Origin: Burhinus oedicnemus
Taxonomy: Eukaryota > Chordata > Aves > Charadriiformes > Burhinidae
Direction of reading: 5' to 3'
Assembly (NCBI GenBank): GCA_008921705.1
Contig: VFFE01007018.1
Location: 689,985-753,984 of the forward strand
Length of the DNA stretch: 64,000 nucleotides
The translations under genes and the position numbers were made by a program. The stretch's first letter is position 1; the number at the start of each line of letters is the position of its first letter. This document shows, piece by piece, positions 24,853-34,700 of the stretch. Below the pieces are notes generated by a model. That model worked only from the letters and a program-made list of their open reading frames with translations, was not told where the DNA came from and made no database searches.

Positions 24853-27800
24853 ATGGCCAGGCACGGTGCCAGGACACCCTTCCTGCTGCGGCTCTCCCTG
24901 CTCCTGCTCCTCCACCTGGGCGGTGAGTGGGGCCTGCCCCGTCCCATCCCGCAGCCGTGTGCCCACGCCATCCCTGTGCACCCAGTGCCCGTCCCGCCTG
25001 CCCAGATCGGCCAGGACTGCGGCATGCAGGCAGGAGCGGCGGCGGCACCGCGGGCACTGGCAGGATGGGGCCTGGCATGTGCCAGCAGGCTTGCCCAACG
25101 CCCGGCTCTTCCTCTCCAGCGGCTGGGGGGCCCGTCTAAGGGAAGAGGCGCTCGTCCCTCTGTCCTGCCTGGGCGCCGAGGCGCTGAGATGGCTTCGTCA
25201 CCGCCGTGCCCTGGATGTGACACATTTTTCCTTCCTGCAGGGACTCTGGGCTGTGCCTCGGTGGCCGTGGGCTCACCCATTGTGCCCCTGGGCTCGGCCG
25301 TCACAGCATCCTGCACCATCCGGAGCGAGCTCTGCCGTGGCTTGGAGCAGGGGAAGGTCCGGATCACCTGGATGCTGGACAATGAGCCCATGGCTGGGAG
25401 CCAGCGCCGGGGCCCAGGTGGCACGGAGGTGTCCAACCTCACCTTGCCCCAGTTCAACCGCACGCAGGCCAAGCTGTGGTGCTGGGTGGAGTGGAATGGG
25501 ACCAAGCAGCGCGTTGGCATGGCCGAGATCAGGGCGGGCTGTAAGTCTGCTGCCGCCACGGGTCACCCGCGTGTGCAGGCGTGCACTTCACAGAGGTGCG
25601 AGCTGGCACCGGGGTTTGCACTTCTCCTCCCCGAGACGCGTGTCTGTCCCAGCCGAGCTGGGCAAAGCTGCTGGGGCAGGAGCGGCAGCCGGGGCTGATG
25701 GCGGCTGTTTCGGGGCTGTTCCCAGTCACATCCCAGCACCGGTGCCCAGCGGGCAGGCTGCGGGGCAGGGCAGGTTTGGGGAGCAGTGGCGTGGCAGCAG
25801 GGCTCTGCGCAGCCGGGGAGGGAGGGGGCTGCGCCTCCCACGCAGCCGGGATGAGCGCTTTGCTCAGGCTCTTCCCTGGCCGCTCTCTCCCAGACCCACC
25901 TGCAAAGCCCTTCAACCTCAGCTGTGTCCTGAACCTCAGCGACTACGGGCTGACGTGCCAGTGGGAGCTGGGAGCCGACAGCCACCTCCCCACCAGCGTC
26001 GCGCTGAAGTGTGCCGGGTAAGCCTCGGAGGGTGACACGGTCCCCGATACCTGGTCCCCAGGCCACTTCTCCTGGCCCTGATGCCCCCACCAAACGACAT
26101 GGCAAGCCTCATCCTCTGCCGGAGGGACCCCCGAGCCCACCCCTCTTGCTGCCACAGGAGCAGAGCCCAGGTGGTGACAGGCTGCACCCCGCAAGGTGAC
26201 CGCAGCCGCTGCACGGTGCCGCGCCGGCTGCTCCAGCTCTACCGGCAAATGGAGATCTGGGTGTCTGCTGCCAACGCGCTGGGCACGGCCGAGTCGGAGC
26301 ATCTCTACATCGACCCCATGGACGTTGGTGAGTGACGGCTGGGGCTGCCTACCTTACGTGGAGGTCAGGAGCCAGGGAAGCTCATCAGCAGTGAGAGAGG
26401 GGTATTAGAGCGCCATTAAAGCACATCGGGCTTTTAGGTCATATTTTACGGGCAGGTTCCCATGATAAATGGCTTGCTGGGATGAATAGGTGCCAAAGCT
26501 GCATTACAGACTGAGCAGCGTGTGCCGGCGGGTTATGAGCCGTCAGTTGACCTGCTGCACTCTACAACTCTCTCCAGCAATTGATTACCCATTTATTCAG
26601 GAGGTCTATTAATAATATATCCAGCTCCTATAAACTATTTATAGAAGGAACCTTCCCAGATGGTGCGACTTGTCCTCCCTGCTCTAGACCCAGGGAAGGG
26701 CTGCCCATGAACCAGCTGAGCCCTCCCACAGCCGTGCAGGGCTTTCGCCCCCCGGCAGACGCAAATGTATGGCTTTCCTGGCCGGGTACAAGACTCTGGG
26801 TCCGAGTCCCACGGGATCTGTTTTTCCTGCGTAGGCATTAACCCCGCCTGCAGCCCAGGCTGTACAGCACTGCCAGCACTGTGCTCCCGAGCATCACCCC
26901 GTGTCCTGGGCAGGGGCACACGCTGGCTCCCATCCCCTGCCACGAGCTGTTCTCCTAAATGTTCCAGGGCAGTTTCTCCCTGTCCCTCGCCCCTCACCTC
27001 GGGCAGCCCAGCACCCCGGCTGCGGCTCGTGGCATTAACAACTGCCCATGAGAGGCCATGGCCCCACACACCGCCTGCCGTGAAAGCCAGCTCTCTCCCC
27101 TGCTCTTCCTCCAGCCAAACTGGACCCTCCAGCCCTGCAGAGCATCCAGTCCATCCCATTCCAGACCGACTGCATTGCCCTGGCCTGGGAGGTGGCGCGG
27201 AGCAATGCGCACATGGAGCTGCAGTGCGAGCTGCGCTACCGGGCGTCCGAGGACCCTGCCTGGGCTCTGGTGAGTGCTGCTGGGGCAGCGGGACCAGGGA
27301 GGGTGAGTGAGCAGCAGCTGGGACCCTTCCCTCCGCTCCAAGCTCTGCCAGGTTTCCTGCCTGCCTTCTGCACCCTGGGCACCTCCAGGTACAGGTTGGA
27401 GCCTCCAGCTCCCTCTCCGGCTTGGGCACCAGCATCTTTCCCACCGTGCCATCGCAGTGTCCTCTCGGCTGCAAACAGCCCCTCCCGCTCAGGCTGTGTG
27501 CTGAGGCCGCCACATCTCATCACACCTGTGTGACCCCCTTGCCCAGAGCTGCCCTGCGCAGGGGAGGAGGAGCTCACCCCAATCCCTGCTGCTCTGCTCA
27601 TGCTGGCCCCAGTCCCACGTCAAGGTGGGACAGAGCTGCCCTCAATCAGGGCTGGGCTGGTGGGGCTGGACCCTGTAATGCCGGTCCTGAGCCCGGCTGG
27701 AGCAGGAACTCCTTGGAGGGGAAAGATGACAATGGGAATGGTGGGGTGCCTGCATGGGAGGGGGACAGCAAAGTTCTTCCTCACGTGCCCTGGGCAGCAC

Positions 27801-30800
27801 CTACACCAGGGCCAGCCCCTGCTCCAGGCAGGAGCCAGCACAGCCCTCCTTCTGGCTGCCACCAGGTCACCGACATCGTCGGCCAGGCCGGCACCACGCA
27901 GCACTGCGGCTTCCTCTTTGGCACGCGGTACCACTTCCAGATGCGGTGCCGGCGGAGCTCGGCACGGGGCTACTGGAGCGAGTGGAGCTCAAGCAGGAAC
28001 TACACCACCCATGAGAAAGGTGGGTGTGGAGGCACCCGTGGGGTCCCCTCTCCCCGGCCAGGCAGCACAGCGGCGGTGGCACGGCCACGTTCACCCTTCT
28101 GTTGCAGCCCCCACGGGGAAGCTGGATGCATGGTGGAGCACTCAGCCAGCCAGGGTGGGCGGGCAGCTGGAGGTGCAGCTGCGCTGGAAGGTGAGCACGG
28201 GTGGGCGATGGGGGCACAGGGGCTGCTGGGGCATCGCCCTGGGGACTGAGCATCCCCGTGGGGACCGAGCATCCCTGCACACCCTGCCTGCACCCAGGCC
28301 CCACAGCGGCAGGAGGCAAATGGGAGAGTGCTGGGGTACCGCGTCACCCTGAGCCCCAGGAGGAGGGACAGGGACCCCCCCACCGTCTGCAACACCACCC
28401 ACACCCAGTGCAACTTCTCCGCACCGGCGGGGACCAGGAGGGTCTATCTCTCAGCCTACAACGCCGCAGGCGAGTCGGCAGCGACGGAGGTTGTCCTCCT
28501 GGAGAGGAAAGGTGAGGGCAGTGCAAACGTCCCGTGGCCTGAAACTTCTGCGCACCCCCCGGCAGCTCCACAAGCTCTCAAACTGGGTGCCGCTCCCTCG
28601 TCCCACCAGGGAAGCACCTCCCTGGGTGTGTGACCGAGGGGGTCCGGAGCAGGCTGCCCACGGGCACACAGCCAGGGCAAGGAGCAGGGCAGGCTGCGGG
28701 CAGGGGCTGGGGGGCAGAGGGGGCCATGTGGCAGGGATGCTCCCGTCTGCCATCATCCCGTCTGGTTGTCCCCATGCAGGTCAGCCCCTAGCCAGGCTCT
28801 GGGCCATGCCCGGGGGCGAGCGCAGCCTCTGGGTGCACTGGGAGACCCCGCCAGCCCCAGTGGCCACCTATGTCCTGGAATGGCAGCGGGTGTCCTCGGA
28901 GCCCGGGCGCTGCAGTGCCTGCTGGCAGATGGAGCGTGACGGGGCTGCCACCGCAGCCCTCATCCGGGGTAAGCTGGGGGCTGCTGGGGGTCCCTGCCCT
29001 GCTGGTCAGCTGTGCGGAGGGTTGTACCAGGGGACAGCCACCCCTCCTGCACCCACATCCAGGGCTCACAGCCTGGCTGCCCAAGGACCAAGCCCTGCCC
29101 CGAGCCCGCTCCACACCCTCCCTGCTTGCTCTGGGTGCGATATGGGGCAGGTGGGCTCGTGCAGGGCTGCCAGGGCTGCCAGGGGCTCTCAGCAGCCAGC
29201 CCTTGGCCCCCCTCTCTGCTCTCCATTGCAGATGGCATCGAGCCTTTCCAGCAGTACAACATCTCGGTGTACCCCCTTTACAAGGATGCCATCGGGGTGC
29301 CCGTCCACACTGCAGCCTACTCCAAGCAGAAGGGTACGTGTGCTCCCAGCAGCTGCCCTCGGGGCCCCGGGGGGCTCACCAAGCCTTTGCCTTTCAAAAA
29401 GGAGAGCCAGCCTTCCCTGCCACGTACCCCTAATTCAGGGGCTGTGCAGAAGAGCTCAGCCCCCTGGGCTGGATCTTGGCTTGTCTCCAAAGGTGCTCTC
29501 AGCTGGATTGAGCCCCACGGGGGCACAGTGTGACACCCACACCTCGGGAGTGGGACTCACCACTCAGTGTGTGTCCCCCCACCGGTCCCCCACCCCGAGG
29601 CAGCAGTTCTGCACAGAGCCCAGTCACTTGTTCTGCTCAATTTTAGCACCGTCCTACGCCCCGAAGCTCCACCTGAAGAGCATCAGCAAGTCCGACGCCG
29701 AGCTGTGCTGGGACCCGGTGCCGGTTGAGATGCAGAACGGCTTTATCACCAGCTACACCATCTTCTGGGCCAACAGCACCGCAGAAGTGTCCAGTGAGTC
29801 CTGCCTGCATCACCACCGGCCCTGCCCTCCATCCCGCCTCGATGTGTTGGGTGGGAAGGACAGCAGATTCCGTGCCCTCGTTGGAGAGGGTCGGGGGTGT
29901 GTGCAGGTCCCATACAGGGCCCCCCACCAGCAGAGACCCAAGGGGCCGTGCAGGTGAGGGACACCCACAGAGCAGCTCCCACCGCATCAACAGCCCCCGC
30001 ATTTCCCAGGTGCCGCCGTGAGTCCCTCTCTCAGGTCCTTTGTCATCCGGGAGCTGAAGCCGTCAACCCTGTACAAAGTGCACATCATGGCATCCACGGC
30101 CGGCGGCAGCACCAACGGCACCAGCCTGACCCTGGTGACCATGGTGCTAGGTGAGGGGGTAGGGACGGGAGGGGACCCGCCAGACCCTGGGTCCTGCCCC
30201 GGCCTCGTGGCACAGTGCCACCAAAGGTGCCCCGCCGCGGTTCCCCCTGTGACCCTCTCCCCTGCCTGCTTTCCAGATGACATTGAAATCCAGTTCCTAT
30301 TCCTGACCCTGGGGCTGATCTTTGTCCTGCTCATACTTCTGCTCATCTGCTTCCAGAAGAACGGGCGGTGAGTACCGAGAGCCGCTGAGGGCTGCACCGA
30401 CCCTGCACCTGGCTGGGCTGCCCTGGGAGTCCCTGTCCCCAGTGGCTGTGGTGGCCCTGGCCACAGCCCGGCTGCCGGAGGAATGGGGTGGATGCGGGGA
30501 ATGGCAGCATCCCGCTGTGAGCTCTGTGGGAGCAAGGCCAGCACCAAGGCCACCAGTTTCAGGCCCCCTCACTGAGTCCCCTCATCCTGTGGCCACCAGG
30601 GTGAAGCAGCAGTTCTGGCCCAGCGTCCCCGACCCCGCCAACAGCAGCCTGGGCAAGTGGGTGCCGGTAGAGCTCCAGCAGGTGAGACCGGGACGGCTGC
30701 TCCCCCCGGCCCCCGCTCCCCACCCGGGCACGAGCCCACGCTGGGATGGGGAACGGGGGTTCCAGGGAGCTTCCCTCGTGTGCTGCCCGACGGGGGGCAG

Positions 30801-31343
30801 AGGAGGGGCAGCACCCTGCGGACAGGCCATGACCGACAGCCGTTCCTCCAGGAGCATCTGCAGGTCCCCAGTGCGAGGGAGCCCGGCCTGGCCACCATTT
30901 CTACCGTCACGGTGCTGGAAAGGGCCACCTGGGGCAAGGAGCCCGCCGCTGAGCCTGCCGCCACCCTCCTCGCCATGCCCCAGCCCTACGTGCGGCAGGA
31001 GGGAGCGAGCAGGTCTGGCCATGGCTGGGCGGCAGCCGAGCCGCACCGGGACCCCGGGGGAAGCGGGGAGACCGTTCAGTACGCCCGGGTGGTGGGCGAC
31101 GGGTATAAGGGCCAGCAGCACACCCTGCCGCGGCTCTACCTGCGCTCCGGCTCCTGCCAGCCCCTGCTGCCCGACCCCAGCCCCAGCCCCGAGCCCTACC
31201 AGAACCTGTGGTTCCACTGGGCCGCCCCTCAGGGCTGCCCGGGGGACGGGGGCTGCCCCGAGGAGCCGCCCGCCACCTTCCCCCTGCTGCAGGGCCTCCG
31301 CATCAGCGGGGCCGAGGAGCTCCACGACTGCCGGACGTTTTAG
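24853..31343 (+). CDS. CSF3R: Granulocyte colony-stimulating factor receptor (15 coding exons)
   Basis: Class I cytokine receptor for G-CSF at the myeloid cell surface; ligand-induced dimers signal through JAK/STAT3 (family knowledge). Exons: 24853-24922, 25241-25540, 25894-26017, 26158-26327, 27115-27269, 27866-28019, 28108-28190, 28298-28511, 28780-28968, 29232-29333, 29647-29793, 30010-30150, 30277-30367, 30600-30681, 30852-31343. All junctions are GT-AG and phase-consistent, giving 837 aa (human 836). Order of domains: signal peptide about 1-24 (leucine-rich); Ig-like domain 25-120 (exon 2); cytokine-receptor homology module 124-325 with WSEWS at 310-314; three fibronectin III repeats 325-617; transmembrane helix about 621-642; Box 1 around W653-P659; Box 2-like TVTVLE 692-697. 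Tail tyrosines are Y720 (YVRQ), Y751, Y759, Y770 (YLRS) and Y790 (YQNL), with a dileucine at 779-780. The start has A at -3 and G at +4. A 5' non-coding exon is expected upstream, because an acceptor ends at 24826. Confidence 0.97.
26395..26650. other. AT-rich block inside CSF3R intron 4
   Basis: The intron between 26328 and 27114 (787 bp) is unusually long for this gene. Its first half contains unique AT-rich sequence (CATTAAAG, CATGATAAATGG, TTATTAATAATATATCC-like segments), unlike the GC-rich remainder of the gene. It matches the style of the upstream islands. A regulatory role is inferred. Confidence 0.3.
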
Positions 31344-31468
31344 TCCCGGGGGACCGGGCAGCCCCAACGGACCCAGCCCCGGGGCTTGCGGGCGGCCCGG
31401 CCTGGGGGTCCGGCTCCCTCCGCCAGTGCTGTGTGCGACCCCTCCCCTCCCCTTCCCTCCCCTCCGGC

Positions 31469-31474
31469 AATAAA
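31469..31474 (+). terminator. CSF3R: CSF3R poly(A) signal
   Basis: Canonical AATAAA lies 126 bp after the CSF3R stop codon, in a C-rich 3' UTR. No other hexamer is nearby, so the 3' UTR is about 150 nt. Confidence 0.85.
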
Positions 31475-31479
31475 CGGGG

Positions 31480-31713
31480 ACGCGCTGAGAACGGCCCGGG
31501 ACGCCTCTGCAGCGGAACGAGCCCGGAGCGGCCGGCGGGGCGCGGAGCCTCCGCCCGCGGCCGGCACTCGGGGTGACGGCTTGGGGGCGACCGACCCGCG
31601 TCCCCCCCATCGACGCGCTCGGCGCTCGGCCCCTCCGCCCTGGCTCGGCGCTCGGCTGCGGCGCCTGGGCAAGATGGCGGCGCCCGTGGCGGCGGGGCCG
31701 TGAGGGGCGGGAG
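31480..31713 (+). promoter_or_regulatory. MRPS15: MRPS15 CpG-island promoter with YY1 element
   Basis: CpG-dense DNA begins immediately after the CSF3R poly(A) signal and continues into MRPS15 intron 1. It contains AAGATGGCGGC at 31671-31681, the classic YY1 initiator-proximal motif of ribosomal and mitochondrial genes. No TATA box is seen. The transcription start is probably within tens of bases upstream of the YY1 motif (inference). Confidence 0.75.
31674..31703 (+). CDS. Nine-codon upstream ORF in MRPS15 leader
   Basis: The ATG embedded in the YY1 motif opens a short frame ending in TGA at 31701-31703, 10 bases before the MRPS15 start. Its context (A at -3, G at +4) is better than that of the main start (G at -3, C at +4). 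Whether it is transcribed depends on the start site, which cannot be read from sequence alone. Confidence 0.4.
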   Translation: MAAPVAAGP

Positions 31714-34700
31714 ATGCTGGCGCTGCGGACGGCGCTGGGCCGCTGCCTGGCGGGGCCCGCCCGCGGCGGGGCCGCCGTCCTGGGGAGCTCCCGTGGCGGC
31801 GGCGGGGCCGGTGAGGCGCGGGGGGAGTTCGGGCTGCACTACAGAGACCGCTGGGAGGGAGGGTGGAAGGGGAAGCGAGGCCCGGCGAAGGAAGAGGAGG
31901 CCGGGGCGGGAGCCGAGGCCGGGGGGAAGGGGCGGTCTGGGGGTCCGGGGTGGCCTGGGGCGAGGGGAAGGAGCCTGAGGCGGCCCTGAGAGGGGACAGG
32001 GGGCTGGGAGACCCTGGGGGGACGTGGGGTGCTGCTGGGGAGGCAGGGCGCGGGCAGGACCCCGGGCTGTCCCTCAGGGCACCAGGGGTGAGCGGGGCTG
32101 AGCCCTCAGGGCCGTGCCTGGAGCCCGGGCCAGGGCGAGGGCTGGGCTGGGGGCTGCCCCTGTCCCGTGCACGGCGGGGACCTGCTGGAGCAGCTAAGGC
32201 GGCTCCGAGGCCAGAGGTCTCAAGTAATGCTGCTGTGAGCTGGACCAAGGCGCGGGTTAGAGCCCTGGCGTGGCTTCTGCACATGCTGTTACAGCACCGT
32301 AAGCACGGGAGGGTGTGCAGCACCCTGCGCTCACCGCCTGTGCTGACAGCCCACGCACAGCTCTGGTACCTAACAGACCCAGAGCTGAGCTCACGTACTT
32401 CTCAGCCAGTTCCGTTTGCAGGCAGGTACGTGGACTGGCAAAGTCTGTACTTGAAAAGTTGTACAAGTACCAGTTGTACTTGTACTTGTGTTTGAGGCAC
32501 AGGTAAATAATCTGAAGCAGGTATTGGTTCCAGTAGCAGGGGCCTTGAAAGAGCAGTTGGAAGAGTTTGTTCTTGAAAGGTCGAAGAACAGCCCAGTTCA
32601 GGCTGCTGCTGAATGTTCTCATCTGGACCAAGCTGTGGTGGTCAAAGGTTGCCGCTAGAGCTTGCTGCCTCTGCGCTGTGCTGCTGGGCTAGTCCAGAGC
32701 AGCCCATGAAATTACTTGAATAGGTTCATCAGTTTAAACCCTTCAGATGAACACAGTTCAACTGAGGAGCCCTCGCACTCTCTGTTCAGTGTCTGTAGTC
32801 TCTTCCTGCTGCTCTGTTCTCACCATTTGTGTTCAGATCATCCTGAAGCGGCACAGCTTGGCCCATTTGTTCCAGCACCTGTGTGAGAACCACACTGAAC
32901 TGTTTACACTCCTTTGGGAGAAAAGACCTGGCTGGAGTCTAAGCACTCTGACCAGTTTTCTAGTACAGATTGGGCAATATTTAATGTGTACATAGGTAAA
33001 AAAGTGCACACAAGTCTGATAAATCTTTGTTTTCTTCCATCAAGTTTGCAGTCCCTTTATTCAGACAGCCAGATGTTACGCCAGACCTGTGAGAAGAAAG
33101 AGGAAAGGTATGTCAGGATTAATGGGATCACGTGGCAAAATGTCTTACTGTCGGTATTATCAGAGTTGTACCCTAATGCCGCAGGAAGAGAGGGTATTTG
33201 GAGAAATTAGTGGTTTTCACTTTCGCGATGAGCTCTGTATCTTTAGAAGAGAGAGGAAATATAATCCCTGTTGCAGGATTCTGTAATCCTGCAGCTTCTT
33301 GATGGGTAATTACAAGGGTGAGGAAGCCAAACTCTTGGCAGTGCCCAACGGTATAATGAGGGGCAGTGGTCCCAAATAGCAGCTCAGAGATGTTCTGGCT
33401 GGAAGCAGAAGGAAGAAGAATTCACTGGGAAGGCAGCGCAGCTTCACAGAGGGGCTGTGGAATATCCATCCTCAGAGGTTTTTAAGGTTTTGCTAGACGA
33501 ATGGTAACAGTCCCACTTTAAGGGGGAGATTGGACTACAAGCTTTATAAGGTCCCTTTGTAAACCTTTTTGTGGTCCTGTGCTTCTAGAAATAGTTCCTT
33601 GCAAGCTCAAAAGTTACTCAGAAAATTCAGCAGCTCATGGATGTGTAGGAAATTAGCAATTGTCTTTAGCAAGAGATCACTGATCTCAGTAGACTATACA
33701 CCATGTTGTAAATCCAGAGTGCTGAAGGCAAGAGACTGGACCCAATTTTATTCACTCAATTCCTGCCATTTCAGTCTGATCTCTTAAGTTCTTCCCTCTT
33801 GTTTGGAGCATACAGTTTATTTTCTTTGCAGCTTGTTTCCTCTGATCTAGTTTGCGAGCATGTTCAGAGCTCTGACTTTGTACTGCTCTTCCTCAAATGT
33901 TAACCTTCTCTTTGTAGACATCCCCAGCCATTTGGATGATCTTCCTCCTACAATGCTGAAGAAAGATTATGCCAATGTCCCAATAATAAATAGGTATGAT
34001 ATAGGGAGAGGGAATGACTGTACTCTTCAGAGATTTGTATTTTAGATGCACACAACCACAGTACGTGGAAGCTGTCACCTGCTCAGTAATTAATTGATGT
34101 TCTATGGTCACTGGTGTGCAATTTAGCTCAAAAATTGCAAAGTGCTTTTGAAAGTCACATTTGCAAAAGCAGCCACTGATTAGGGGTATGTAAGGTGTTT
34201 GTTTACTGAATGTAAGATTAAGATTTAAGTGCTGATTGCTCGCATCTTCTGTGGACTTTGTAGTCCATAGAAAAAAGAAATAATCTTGAAATACTAGAAA
34301 TAACCTTCATAGGAACAATCTATGCCTGTCTTGAACTCAGGTGCTAGAGAGTGTGTAGTTAAACAAGTCAAAATGAATGTCTGCTTCTGAAATTTGGACC
34401 TGGAGTTTAGCATTTTTGTGCTCTGATTCCAGAATTGTTCGTGTGTGGTGCATGGAGAGCCCCCAGTGGTGTAACTGAGACTTTCACAAATCTTTGAAGG
34501 AGCCGGTCTTAAAATGAATTCTTTTGTCCTTGCACACTTTCTTGGGGGTTAATCTTCAGCACCCGGTTTGCACGTAATGTTTTTGGAATTGATAGGACTT
34601 AATTGTCATTTGAAATAGCTGTGCTTCCCACAGCAGCCAAACTACTCGATGCTTCTGTAATCTCAGCTGTGATTTTTCTTAGGAATGTGAGAAATGGTCT

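Noticed and set aside
31340..32323. 327-codon minus-strand frame across the MRPS15 CpG island
   Set aside because: Proline/arginine/alanine-rich shadow of a CpG island and a G-skewed intron. It overlaps the real CSF3R end and MRPS15 exon 1.
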